Origin: Cyathus striatus
Lineage: Eukaryota > Basidiomycota > Agaricomycetes > Agaricales > Nidulariaceae
Assembly (NCBI GenBank): GCA_025738555.1
Contig: JAOVFP010000024.1
Span: 62,001-126,000, forward strand
Direction: 5' to 3'
DNA length: 64,000 bases
The notes under the pieces are model-generated. The model did not search any database and was not told where the DNA came from. It saw nothing but the letters and a program-made list of their open reading frames with translations. The translations under genes and the position numbers were made by a program. Below are positions 10,279-21,342 of this stretch, piece by piece; the first letter of the stretch is position 1, and the number at the start of each line of letters is the position of its first letter.

Positions 10279-10652
10279 TGTTAGCGACAGACGAGCAAAA
10301 TACTCGAAGCCGAACTTAAACACTCGAACGTGAGAGAGAAATGAGTCTTATTGCTAATCTGGAATAAACTAGCACAAGAATAACGAACTACTGACTAGAA
10401 AGACCGTATTTATAGAAAAGAACCATGAAGTAATTGCATGTACATTAACCTACACTACAACGCATGTTACTGTGCTTTTACATTAAGAACTCATGTAATA
10501 CATATGGCCGAACTGTGCAACTGTGCCCACAGTCATGATGAGTAATGTATGTTGATACACATGGTGTCCACATTGTAGGTCATGTGACTATCACATGACA
10601 TAGATAAGATATGATTAGATAAAAAGATTAGATAAGTGATGAAATCCTAACA
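10279..10652 (-). repeat. 5' LTR of element A
   Basis: 374 bp with TGTTAG/CTAACA ends. It is clearly homologous to the 385-bp LTRs of element B but has many substitutions and small gaps. The GATA-rich stretch is partly decayed. The base after the LTR (10653) begins the interrupted YR-element sequence, with flank GTCTG as the expected target duplication. Confidence 0.93.
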
Positions 10653-11150
10653 GTCTGCAGATGATAAAGGTGGAGGCCAGCCTTGAGCAATATGCCAAGC
10701 CCTCACCGCCGACAAATACTTCCTCACTGTTGGTATCGATACTGGCTCAAAATATCGTTCCCTACTGAGGTCACGACCTGCCAGTAGTCGGTTCGGGTCT
10801 GAAGCCGCCCATAATGCAAAAGAATGCATCAGTTCAAAACAAGCCGGGAGTCGGTCTACTTCTGGAATTGAGAAAACATCACAAAACACATGGAATTTCC
10901 GCAGACCCGACCCATAAGCTGCTGTATCTCTCAATGAAGCTTGTGATGCAATTCTCATTAAAGACAGGATCACTGAGTCACTGATCGTTGAGAGAGGAGG
11001 AGTATTGACTCCTTTCCATAGAAAAATACGTTGCTCAGCTTTGCAATTTGGACGTAGAGGCGAAGGTGAGACAGAAATTGAATCAACTGAACCACTATCA
11101 GGGGTCAGGAACTGGGATAAAGCGAAGGGAGCTCCTAAAAACATAAAAAC
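10653..11150 (-). pseudogene. Tyrosine recombinase, N-terminal core-binding domain only
   Basis: The frame overlaps the end of the RT-RNase H ORF and runs to 10653. The part from roughly 10980 downward (RDTAAYGSGLRKFHVFCD, TVRKYLSAVRAWHIAQG) looks like the helical SAM-like core-binding domain of tyrosine recombinases found in fungal YR retroelements. The catalytic R-H-R-Y residues would follow but are missing because element A is inserted here. In an intact element this enzyme inserts a circular DNA copy without target duplication. Confidence 0.7.
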
Positions 11151-13007
11151 ACTGGCTCCAGAAACCCTTGGAGATGCTTCGGCAAAGGGGGCTGCAAGCG
11201 CTTGTGTGCTTGAGGAAAACCCTCCAGGAAACCCTTGACATCCCCTCGTGACAAGGCATCGACCACATTGTCGCGACTCGCGACTTGTACAGAGCAAATC
11301 CGAATGCCCAGCTTTGCCTGGAGCAAGTATATCTCCTTGAGGATAGTATTTGTCTCCTGGCTCCTCGAACGACCCTTGTTCACTACATGGACCACCCCAG
11401 AGTTGTCTGATCTCACCATATACTGGCCTGAGCGAACCACCAATCGAGTGCTCATTGCCATCTGCAATCCCAGCTCTACCGCTACTGCTTCTGCCCATCC
11501 AATGTTGCGGACCTTCCCAGGACCAATCTGCACTCCAGCTGACCACTTCCATACTGCCCAAAACTCTCCAACCACCACTCCAATACCAAAGCTCGTACTC
11601 GCATCTCCCCACCACCCAATATCCAACCACTCCTGGTTTCTCAAGGGTATTGAGTTTGGAAGATGTTGGAGAAGATCTAATATCCAATGCACATCCGACA
11701 CCACTGACGAATGGGCATGTAGCATAGCTCGTGGCGACTTGAAGGAGGATGCAAAATAGGCAGCTGATTGTAGAAAAGGTCGAATTAAGGGAAAGATACA
11801 AGAGATATGTACCAATTTTCCATGAAGGTGTGCCACATCGTGCATTCTGAATTTGCTGTGTGGGTTGATCCACACCCTCAAAAGGCTGAGGACGTTGTCC
11901 AACTTTTCCTGTGGTAAGCTCACCGTCCTGGCTGGTAAATTCCAATCGAAGCCCAAATACCGTTGAACAAATGCGAAAGGGCGAGTTTTCTTCCGATTCC
12001 ATGGAACACCAAAACTCTCCGTTAATGACATGAAATCTTCCTCTGACCAAGATTGGCCAGGGAGCCAAATTGATATAAAATCGTCGACCCATTTCTGCAA
12101 CGGGCCGAATTCCACCTTCACATAAATGGCCACTAACATATCCGCCAATGATCCAAAAGTGCCTGAACTCAATGTTACACCATATGACACATCGTGATCC
12201 ACATGAACCACCCCATTCCAAAACACGCATGTTGAATTCTGTTGTTGAGGGAGCACCAGAACTATACGATAGGCCGCTGAAATGTCGAATGTCGCAGCCA
12301 TACAGCCATCTGGTAACGAAAGTACCAGTTCCGACATGGAATTGAATGTTCCCTACTCGGTTGGGAAGTCGTCGGAATTGATCATTGAATTTATTGATGT
12401 AATGCAATTGTCATGTTTGGGGAATGAAAAATCCTGAATCATCCGGAAAGGACTGCCCAGAATTTGATTTTGGAACCAAGCCTAAAGGTGAAGTGCGGAA
12501 TGGACCTATAATTGCTTCCAACTCTAGAGGGTAAAACGCTCGAGAGTAGCAACCATCAGCTACCTCACTAGCAACATATTCGTTAACAATCTCCGGGTTT
12601 TTCCTAGCAGAAGGGTGATTAGGGGGAATAAATGTGTGAGTCGGCATATCTTTTATTCCGATATCAAAGCCATTCCTAACACCATAGACGATATGCCTCC
12701 AGTCCTCAAGAAGATCTAATTCGCCAAGAAGAGACTCAAGTTTATCAGTGTCCAAGCAAGTTTTAACAATCCTGGGATCTTCTTCATATTCTGCACGATT
12801 GTGCTCCATGATCGTGGTCGCCACAGAGGCTACAGGCATGGAAGAACCTGCATTTGTCCTGGAATCTGCATGATGATGCACGAGCCCATGAGAAACAAAA
12901 TTGCTTCCCATCTGTGGAGAGCAACGATTTTCCGTCTGAAGAGAGTGCTGGAACTTGCCTTCCGGCCGTGGTTTGCGAAGCTTGGCATCCAGAAGGCAGA
13001 TGGCCAA
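11135..13007 (-). pseudogene. Reverse transcriptase-RNase H of the YR element
   Basis: The N-terminal part (13007-12450) has the segment before the fingers (TFIPPNHPSARKNPEIV) and GLVPKSNSGQ. It then shifts frame by one base near 12455-12460. The continuing frame has a TAG (about 12360-12358) where a tryptophan is expected, then about 400 residues to 11135. The palm motif is WVDDF rather than the usual YxDD, as in other YR elements. RNase H acidic residues are visible in WGDAST, AEAVAVELG, VRSDNSG and DNVVDALSR. Two lesions make it inactive. Confidence 0.85.
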
Positions 13008-13575
13008 GTCGCCCGCAGCGAAAACACTTCCACTGCGAAGAAACCGCCCTACATTTAGGTGGTGGCACTTGGAACGAATTCTCCTTATCCGAAGGTGCAG
13101 CCCGCTTGGAAGAAGACATTGAGACTAAATTCTTCGATGTTAACAGCAATAGACATGTGCCATCCAATTGCGACAAGTCATGCCTCTTGTCCTGAAAGGC
13201 GAGCTCTCTCTGCTTAATGTCATATTCCATCACGACCTTCCACGGATACTCCTGTGATAGCCTCGTAATAATGGCATGATGTTTCTCCAGAGCAACAGCC
13301 CGGCTTTCACTTTGAAGTCGCCTAGTATGTAAGACCGCTGTTGCCGCCGCACTGTGCCAATCCACCGAGTTGATATTGAAATCCTCCGATCTGTCCCTCT
13401 GTCTGGTCGTAAACTGCCCACTAACATTGATACCCAAGACAATTTCGTCCTCTCCTTTCAGCGCCTTCTGCCTAGCTCCCAAAGTTAGCAGCGGATAGGA
13501 GATATATTCTGCCGCTAAGAAAGCCTTTTCCAATTTAAGCGAAATACCTATAAAGCCAATGACCCTTGTAAGCAC
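12784..13575 (-). pseudogene. Gag-like protein of the YR element, zinc-finger part
   Basis: The ORF ends in two zinc-binding regions. The first is a CCHC knuckle, CFRCGRLGHLPSGC. The second is a Cys/His cluster that begins CFSWARASSCRFQDKC and continues with CSLCGDHDHGAQSC. This pair precedes RT in many agaricomycete YR retroelements. The upper end (about 13575) is open to a degraded region. A coiled-coil ORF at 14254-14661 is probably the N-terminal part of the same gag, separated from it by frameshifts and the hairpin array. Confidence 0.65.
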
Positions 13576-13724
13576 GACAATCCTTCATAATCGGGACACA
13601 AAGAATCTCCTTGAAAAGACCAAGAAGTGCATCCGAGTCACCCAATAAATCAATCAGAGCACTGGATCAACCACTCCTTGAGCTCATGAGTCATCATGAA
13701 TCAAGCGTATCATCAATGATAACA

Positions 13725-14035
13725 GTCCAAACGGACCGCTGAAGCTAACAATCCTAATAGATTGCTGAAGCTAACGATCCAACTGGATCGCTGAAGCTAA
13801 CAACCCAACAATGGGCTGCTGAAGCGCGCAAGCTCAATTGAGCCGCTGAAGCTAATGATCCAAATGGACCGCTGAAGCTAACAACCCAACAATGGGCTGC
13901 TGAAGCACACAAGCTCACTCGAGCCACTAAAGCAAATCGGCCATGACACGAAATACGCATACACCCAGTCATTGAAACTGACGACCCAAACAAAGAAAAC
14001 ACAAGTTGTCGATACATGCCAGCTCAATCGAGCTG
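13725..14035. repeat. Array of small hairpins with constant spacer
   Basis: At least nine short inverted repeats follow each other. The stem/loop pairs are GTCC-aaac-GGAC, CAATC-ctaata-GATTG, GATCC-aact-GGATC, CCCA-acaa-TGGG, GCTC-aatt-GAGC, TCC-aaat-GGA, CCCA-acaa-TGGG, GCTC-actc-GAGC and AGCTC-aatc-GAGCT. Most are separated by the spacer GCTGAAGCTAAC or a close variant. Stem sequences differ but stay complementary, which indicates selection or copying at the level of structure. The array lies inside the degraded gag region of the YR element. Confidence 0.75.
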
Positions 14036-14108
14036 CTGAAGATGACCTGTCGTAAAGGAAGCCGCATATACCAGATTGTCCCCATGCACATTATCGTAGC
14101 TCAAAGGG

Positions 14109-14661
14109 TCAACCAGAAGCATATCCATAAGACCAAAACTCACCAACTGATAGAGGATCTGCTTTAAATCCCAGTATAATTTCTGGCAGTACCACCTTCC
14201 TCGGTGGATCCCCTGCTGCCAGCCTAGCAGTTTGTCGCGTGGCCTCTATCTCCTCACGACGCATACATCGACAGTAAAGCCTCATCTTCCTCCGGCGCAC
14301 GGGCTATGAGTTGTCGTAGGCGCAGTATTTCCTTATTCTGCTCCTCGTTTTGCTCCCGAAGTCTAGCATTCACCGCCGCTACTGAATCAGCCTGTCGCTG
14401 GTTATTCGAATCCGGATTGCCCAGATTTGTCGGGGCTCCTCCTCCTCCCCCTTCTCGCTCCGGGCGCTCGTTGACAACATCCTCATTGCTGTGTTGCCTC
14501 CCAGTGCGTTGATTACCAAAACGCATGCCGTTATCAAGCGACATGCCTTGAAGACTTGCTGACACGTTTAAAACATCCTGAGAGCTGATGGGAGTGGGTA
14601 GGTTGTTCCCTGGCCCATCGCTCCCACTAGGGGCCCTCAAAGCGTCAGTGACCTGTGTCAT
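14109..14661 (-). pseudogene. Probable N-terminal gag segment of the YR element
   Basis: ATG at 14661 opens 135 codons with Ser/Pro/Gly-rich sequence. A predicted coiled coil follows (NARLREQNEEQNKEILRLRQ). The ORF ends at 14254, and an overlapping frame (14300-14109) carries EIEATRQTARLAAGDPP, which looks like its continuation after a frameshift. No known domain. Its place upstream of the zinc-finger ORF suggests the start of the capsid gene. Confidence 0.5.
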
Positions 14662-14995
14662 TATGAATCGGTACTTAGCAATATAACTAGAATACAGAGA
14701 CTAGAATTGAGGATGTTGAGACGAGCGTTCGCACAAATGGTGAGTGATGAGAGGAGAGAAGCGACGCGAATGAAAAAGGCTTGAGCCGCGACCTTGCTCA
14801 GCTGGACGCCAGATGCCGGATATATTCATAGCCGGCATCCTTGCTCAAACCATATTATTTTGAACTGACTCTTACGTTAGCATCTTACCAAGGCCAGGGT
14901 CTTTGATGGTATTCCCATCAAATTAAAAATACAACGATAATACGCTCGTATTCTTATATCTGAACTGAGCCTAAGTATTACAACTAGACAACATC

Positions 14996-16229
14996 CAGGC
15001 TCCTAAAACCAGCACTCTCGTATCTCGCAACAACCTCCTTAGGTAAACAAGGGCAAATATTTGCTTAAGGCAAATAAACCTAAGGAGGTTGTGCTCGATA
15101 GAGCGGCTGGCATAAGTGGTCACCGAAGTTTTCTCATGGACCCTTTCCATCAACAGGGAAATCGACAGCGGGGCACGCCGCATTCCCACCTCATACCTAT
15201 GTACTCGCGCCCATGAACACCAATTATCTACCATTATTTGAGCCTCATACTCTCCGTGTACTTATTCTCAAACACACAAATAGTTTAATTTTGGTCTTTC
15301 TTTGTTGACTGCAGTAAGTACTTGCCTTTCATAGACTTACAAGTGTGATTGATGAAAGTACTTACCTTTTAAAATACAGTATGTATATGAAGCTTTGAAG
15401 CCTGAGGCCCGAGCCTTTCAGCTAACCAGCATTCACTTATTTGGCTGTTGTTTAACTGTATGTGGAGTACACACTGTAGTACCTGAAGAAAACCTAGAGT
15501 AATTAACATACATTATGAGTCCTTTACTCCTAGATAAAGGAGTAAACTACATAGGAGGGAATGTGTGTGGCACAGAGTGTGCTGTGCAGCACAGCAACAG
15601 TACAAGATAATAAAGTATTAGAATAAAACATGGTGGTATAGTGAAACATAGAGAGATACAATATATACAATATATTACCTTGCTGTGTGATGAGCATATG
15701 ACCTTGGTGGTGAGGTGGTGGCTGCTGAGTGAATACAAGTGGGCATGGTCTAATGAAAAACAGGAGCACGAGTCAAACTTGGAGGCGTTTGCATATCCAA
15801 CAGTACCTGCTTTATTTTTTATCCTTCACTTCAACTCATATAAGTATATGTAGGCCGGTAATTTTGACACATCCAGTATATTTTATTATTTCATAATACA
15901 AATACTATTACTGCAATCAACAAAGAAAGACCAAAATTAAACTATTTGTGTGTTTGAGAATAAGTACACGGAGAGTATGAGGCTCAAATAATGGTAGATA
16001 ATTGGTGTTCATGGGCGCGAGTACATAGGTATGAGGTGGGAATGCGGCGTGCCCCGCCGTTGATTTCCCTGTTGATGGAAAGGGTCCGCGGGGAAACTTC
16101 GGTGACCACTTATGCCAGCTGCTCTATCAAGCACAACCTCCTTAGGTTTATTTGCCTTAAGCAAATATTTGCCCTTGTTTACCTAAGGAGGTTGTTGCGA
16201 GATACGAGAGTGCTGGTTTTAGGAGCCTG
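14996..16229. mobile_element. Element with 322-bp terminal inverted repeats
   Basis: The arms 14996-15317 and 15908-16229 are inverted copies of equal length, both starting CAGGCTCCTAAAACC and differing at scattered positions. The centre (15318-15907) has no transposase. Each arm contains a further palindrome of about 60 bp: CAACCTCCTTAGGT pairs with ACCTAAGGAGGTTG around GCAAATATTTGC. I see no clear target duplication, and weak similarity continues about 15 bp beyond the arms, so the true ends may lie a little outside. ORFs in the arms (14971-15234 and 15991-16230) are inverted copies of each other and are not supported as genes. Confidence 0.8.
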
Positions 16230-16420
16230 AGACTTTGCCTATTAGTCACGCATGTGATGCGTTACACAGAACGATTTGAATCACGTGACTTCTTTGTCAA
16301 TTAATTCGGAGACCAAACCTAATTTCAGTCCTATATAGATTACATAAGCCATATCTCGAACTGTAACATCTCTGAAAGTATTCATTGTGCCGTACAAACG
16401 TCTCGTTCAAACCTTTAAAA

Positions 16421-16704
16421 ATGACACACGACGCTGTCTGGTTCTCGCATCCTAGGAAGTATGGGAAGGGTAGTCGCCAATGGTACGTGATGCATCATTT
16501 CCAATTCCGCCTAATGCGAATGTGGTTCTCTTTTGCACAGTCGCCACTGTGCCCACCAGGCAGGTCTCATTCGCAAATATGGTTTAGACCTTTGCCGTCA
16601 ATGTTTTCGCGAGAAGTCTGCTGCTATCGGGTTTGTTAAGGTACGGAAGTTTGATTTCTTAATTCTATTAGTCTCGGAATTGATATTTTTTACAGAACCG
16701 GTGA
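16421..16704 (+). CDS. rps29: 40S ribosomal protein S29 (uS14)
   Basis: A component of the small ribosomal subunit head. Three exons: 16421-16482, 16541-16640 and 16696-16704, giving 56 residues plus the stop. The protein begins [20 protein letters not shown] and ends GFVKNR, matching the family along its full length. The structural zinc is bound by two CxxC pairs, CRHC and CRQC, the first of which is split by intron 1. The last exon supplies only two codons and the stop (AACCGGTGA). Introns start GTACGT and GTACGG and end CACAG and TACAG. The promoter is the 190 bp between here and the inverted-repeat element. Intact by reading. Confidence 0.96.
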
Positions 16705-17675
16705 TATTTGACCAGCAGTCATGCGCTTTTTTCATATGGTACATTACACGTTGGATGTATCCGGCAGGTCTGTGTAGGGACGAATAATATGAGTTCTTGT
16801 ATGAGAAAAGTACTGCTTCTTGAACTCCATGAAATGAATCGAATCAAGTGTCCTAAGTACAGCTAGTCCCTCCAGTATCTATGTGTCACAATGGCAAAAT
16901 ATAGGCTCCGAAGTCTGAGAATATGCCGCCGAATAAGACTACACCAAGAAAGATTCCACGAGTGGTAGAAAAGCATCAAAGTCCGAATTATGGCTCCGGA
17001 TAGTGTATTAAATACTAACTTGTAAGTCTTGTAAGTCGGTATAGTGATGTAGCTACGCTGGGACCTGGGACTCATCCACTACTTATTTGCTCTTCTGCTA
17101 TGTATGGCCTGTGATTAACATCACTTCACCCGTAAGAATTCAATTACTATTCAGTACTTCACCGTCTGCCTATCTTATCTGAAGTCTTGACTAAAAGTCA
17201 TTTGCACCAAGAGGCCGTGCGGTGTAACAAATCCAAAGAGACCTCCTTGTTTAATATCTAATTAACGACTTTATACAGATGTGATGGATAACTACAGAAT
17301 GACAGGCATTGGCAAATAGTGCTGCGACGAGGATACTATTAGACAGACAACCGAGTTAGAAAGAGTCAAATGAGCAAATAACCTGTACAAATGGGTGGGT
17401 AAATATAAAGGGAAGTAGTAGTTGTTTGAAAACATAAAACAATAGAGGATATGCGGGTGCAAAATACAATGCAGAATTGTCATACGAGAGCCACTTTGTA
17501 GGGCAATCGCACAAGTAGATGAAACCATTGCAACAGCTGATAATGTAAACGATTTTGAGTGGTATAGGAACACAATGCGCGGGGAACACGCAGGTCGATT
17601 AAAAGGAAGATAATGTCCGTAGGTTGAAGAATTGAAAATGGTCGACCAAAATGAAGGATAGATATATTGATTGCA
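16705..17675. other. Intergenic, rps29 to PUF gene
   Basis: Tail-to-tail spacer of about 970 bp between convergent genes. It is AT-rich, and I see no RNA gene, repeat or coding exon that I can support. Confidence 0.6.
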
Positions 17676-20600
17676 TTACATCCCATACCCGAAGGACGAG
17701 CGTTGATATGGGTCACTGAGTGAGCTAGTAAGGGTAGCACCATTAAAAGGACCAACGCCAGCAAATGAAGCACCAGAAAATGAACTGTGACTTTGGTTGT
17801 GAGGCGAATTTCCTTGAAGAACGTATCCGTCAATAGATTGAGGCTGTAATGCGTGCATCTGAGGAGTAAGATGCTGGGTAAATGAAGGCTGACTTTGCAT
17901 AGGATATAATCCATTCGGACCACCGTAGACATCGGTCAGCGGGTTAGCGTTTAAGCCTTGGACTAAATGACGACCAGATCCCTGAGTGTTAAGGGACATA
18001 TTAACGAGCGTCTGCGAGCTATATCCGCCAAAATGGTCCATTTGTTCACGCTGAAGCTTGTTTTGAATACGCTTCCCATAAGGTGTATTGCGAATCAGCG
18101 GCAAAACTGGTCGGATTCCTTCCACAAGAAGCACACGCTGAGTTGGTTCTGCGTAATCCAAGGCAGTCTTAAAAGAGGTATTTGTCATTAAGAATGTCAA
18201 ACACGGGATTGAAGGTACTTACCTGAACACAGTAATTTCCATAGGAGTCTCGCAATAGCTTTTCCAGACGAGTACGATTGAGCAACTCGTCAATAAGCAT
18301 TTTGCGTGTACTATGTTCAGCTACACGAATACACTGAGAAGACATTGATATTGTGATAATAAAAGGTCGAACAAAATTACTACACCTTTTCAATGACATT
18401 CGAACTGAATTTCTGTACAGAGAGAGCACAGACATTTCCAGCAAATTGCCTAATAACAGCATCGCTAAATCGATTATCATTGAGATCCAAGATATATTGC
18501 ACAACCTTCGTTTGCGCAAGTCAGTTAAGCGGCTGAATGAAATCATATGACTCACATAATTTCCATAGGGGTCTTGAACTAAAGTAAGTGCATTATAAGT
18601 TATTTCGTTAACCAACTGGATTCGCTGGTGATCCGAGGCGTGGTCAATGCAGCGTTGAAGCACGCAACAACCATGACGATGAGTAGCCACCTCAACACAG
18701 TTCGCTGCCACTGCATTATAAATGAACTACACAGAGTCAACATGATTTTCAGTAAGTATCGGACAAAATGATATACCTGGTTGTCCTCAGGTGCAAGCTT
18801 ATTTAGACATTTTTGAATGACATGGTTGCCGTTCAAGTCCTTGATGAGTACCACCACATGGAGGCTTAGTGCCACAATAATTGAATGGATCTGAGTATTG
18901 TATCTAAGATCAGTCTGCTGCTCCCTGTAAGTGTGATAGGTGAGAAGGGACGCTGAATGGACTTGCCTGCCTTCTTGTAGATAGAAAGTCAATCATTTTT
19001 TGGACAGCTCGTGTACCATGCATGTTAAGAGAGATATTGACGAGATCCTGTGCTACGGATTCACAAATTATATTACGCTGGTCATCTGTCGAATACTCTA
19101 AAAGCTTCTGGCACAGATAGTTGCCGAATGGATCTATAAAGCGTCGGCACAGAAGAACTTCTTTACAAGCACAAAAGCTTACCGGTCATTAACTCAGCAA
19201 AATGGCCAAATGTCTCCCGGAAAATCATATCTCGATGTTCGGGAACCCCTTCTTCCAACTTTTTCTGAAGGTAGCGGCAGCCATGTTGATCTTTGCACAG
19301 AGCCGGGATCTCTCCTTGAAGATCTTCAAGACGAGTTCCTGCGAATCGATTGACTAAAAAAATAACCATTGTAAACGATAGATCGACTATAGTTGATTAA
19401 AATACTCACATTCGCGATCAATATCACCGCGTTTGTGTTTTGTTCCATGCAGACCATTCAATTTATGATCAGGACCTCGCGCCAAGCCGAGGCCGTAACG
19501 GTTTGCATTATGTTGATACAACCCACTAGCCCCGTTAACAGATCCCGAATTGTGATTTACTCCTCCACGCGCAGATGCTTCAAAACCGTATGCATTGTAC
19601 CTACCAGCCTCGGTTGCTTCTGCGAGGGCATACACTCCATCGACGCCATACTATAGAAGAAATTCAATGTGTGAGAAATACCAGATACACAAAACGTACG
19701 TCATCACGACTATTTGATGGAACTGAACCGAAATTGAGAGGACTATTGTCAAAGGTACTGGAAGGTACTCGAGACAAGGATGCTTGTAAGTCCCCTGAGT
19801 TAACGGCTATGTCATTATTTCCTTGATGTGAAGCAGGAGTTCCAATTCGTCCATGAAGTTCAGGAGTCATTGGAGTCCCGGGGTTTTAAGTAAATGGGCA
19901 GTTGTACTTGAAAGTCCTAGTGGTGTAGTGGGGACCGATCGTGTTGCAGCAGATAAACTATCGATGAAGTTATGAGGTGAACCACGACGAGATCCCGGGG
20001 TAAGAGACTGGTTCGAGCTTTGCGACGTTTGCTGCACAAGGGAGGTGGTACCGCCCATAACATTAGCTCCATGTGACTTGCCCGTTAGTTCCTCCGTTGG
20101 TGCAGACAATGTCAGATTTGGATTGGTAACTGTGCGGCGATCACCTCTCGAGGAATGATTATCTGGACGTGACGACGTGAACTGGGGCCATTCCGATGAT
20201 TTATCCCGGATTTCTGGTGTTCGGGCAAAATGCGTGCGGGGCGATGTCTGCGAAATATGCGCAAGATCCAATGCAGCGGAAGAGGTCGATATCTTTTTAA
20301 CTTTTCGTTAGTGACTTTCTATTTAATCAATAGACTTGTTAATACCTTTCCCTGATAATTGTTCCCGTACTTATCCTCGTCAGAGGTTGGCAAATTCTTC
20401 ATGGCATCTGTAAATGTAATATATATCCTCGACTTGATTTAAGAATCATATTTTGGCCACATACTATGCATCTCTTGGTCTAGTTGCTCGTCCAGCATCA
20501 TACCAGCATTGTACGTGCTAGCATAACGGGCCCCTTCGTCTTCGTCATAGCGACTACTTCCACGAAGCAAGATAGAAGCCGTAACAGGGGCGGGTACCGG

Positions 20601-21342
20601 AGAAGCACGGACAGAACGTTCACCTGCCAGAGATAGACCTTGAAGGTGGCCAGCAAGTTCATCATCATGACTACTGGCAGATGTGCGGCGGCTGGCTGGC
20701 ATACTCTTTGCTCCGGCTGAACGGGAAAATCCGCTACTTCCCTGAACTGTTGCAAGATCGGGCGAGAGGCTAACAATTGGCGCATAAGCAACAGACTTGC
20801 GTTTATCAGCTACAGACCCGACAGCCTTTGAAAGGGATTCCACATCCACCGAAAGCCGAGCAGTAGACCCAGGACCGTATGCCTCTCCATTAAGTTGTGC
20901 ATTGACGCGTGGTGGTGTGGTGGGTGCAGAAACGGCAAGATGTTGGATTCCTCCATTCCCATTTGCAGATGGGTCGTAAGGGATACTAAGAAGCTCTTGT
21001 GCTTGCTTTTGCTCCAGTGCACGCATCTGGTCTTCAAACATTTTACGCTGAAGAGCACGTTGTCGCTCGTGCTCTAAGCGTTTCAATTCGACACGCTGTG
21101 GCAAAGTTGTTGGAAGGAAAAGACAAATACAGCAAGGTAAGAACGTACTGCTGACATATCAGGCATATTACTTCCCAACCTTCCCGCCTACATCTTGGTT
21201 GTGAGATGTGAAAGGAGATTAAGCATAAACAACATACTGAGGCAGCAAGATCCAAAAAGGCAGGCGGACTTTGCTTTCTCTCGCTGGACGGGGAATGACT
21301 ATCAGTAGAAGCTGGTAAGATACGTTCCAATGGACTATTCAT
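17676..21342 (-). CDS. Pumilio-family RNA-binding protein (Puf4/Mpt5 type)
   Basis: Thirteen exons: 21342-21238, 21095-20465, 20407-20346, 20292-19908, 19794-19700, 19650-19410, 19353-19183, 19133-18967, 18917-18777, 18726-18556, 18505-18386, 18333-18223, 18167-17676. These give about 963 residues. The join 19908/19794 is the least certain. The N-terminal half is disordered with one short charged helix. The C-terminal part has eight PUF repeats whose helix motifs are HGCRYLQ, FGNYLCQ, HGTRAVQ, NGNHVIQ, HGCCVLQ, YGNYVVQ, FSSNVIE and YGNYCVQ. By the known recognition code these fit a UGUA-type 3' UTR site. The signature HRHGCCVLQRCIDH and the end IRNTPYGKRI resemble yeast Puf4/Mpt5 more than Puf3. 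Intron 8 (18966 downward) starts with GC. Such proteins promote mRNA decay or translational repression. Confidence 0.93.

Larger units (their letters stand above)
1..10652 (-). mobile_element. Ty3/Gypsy chromovirus element A, interrupted by element B
   Basis: This is the older of two related LTR retrotransposons. Reading on the minus strand, its 5' LTR is at 10279-10652. A primer site, leader, small upstream ORF and gag follow down to 8695. The rest of gag and the start of pol lie at 1724-1, and the element leaves the window inside the reverse transcriptase. Element B (1725-8694) sits inside gag and is flanked by AAGTC on both sides. Removing B and one AAGTC copy leaves a gag of 1,248 nt, exactly 416 codons including the stop, which confirms the join. 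Pol carries at least two stop codons, so A is inactive. Its own insertion point is in the recombinase ORF of a YR element at 10653; the flanking GTCTG should reappear beyond the left edge. Confidence 0.93.
10653..14700 (-). mobile_element. Tyrosine-recombinase retrotransposon (gag, RT-RNase H, YR), cut by element A
   Basis: Minus-strand order is gag (14661 to about 12784), RT-RNase H (13007-11135), then the start of a tyrosine recombinase (about 11150-10653). This gag-RT/RH-YR order resembles Ngaro and PAT elements rather than DIRS1, and no DDE integrase is present. The recombinase stops at the LTR of element A, so its catalytic half lies beyond the left edge of the window, if it survives. 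Frameshifts and a nonsense codon show decay. I could not define the terminal repeats; the upper end lies between 14662 and 14995, where I see no gene. Confidence 0.8.

Noticed and set aside
10647..12407. 586-codon minus-strand ORF
   Set aside because: Only its last third codes for the recombinase start; the rest is an out-of-frame shadow of RT-RNase H.
13725..14035. CRISPR array
   Set aside because: A spacer-repeat rhythm exists, but the variable parts are short palindromes, units are about 26-35 bp with non-constant length, and the host is a eukaryote.
14971..15234. ORF repeated in inverted form at 15991-16230
   Set aside because: The similarity is the inverted repeat itself; no codon-level evidence for a protein.
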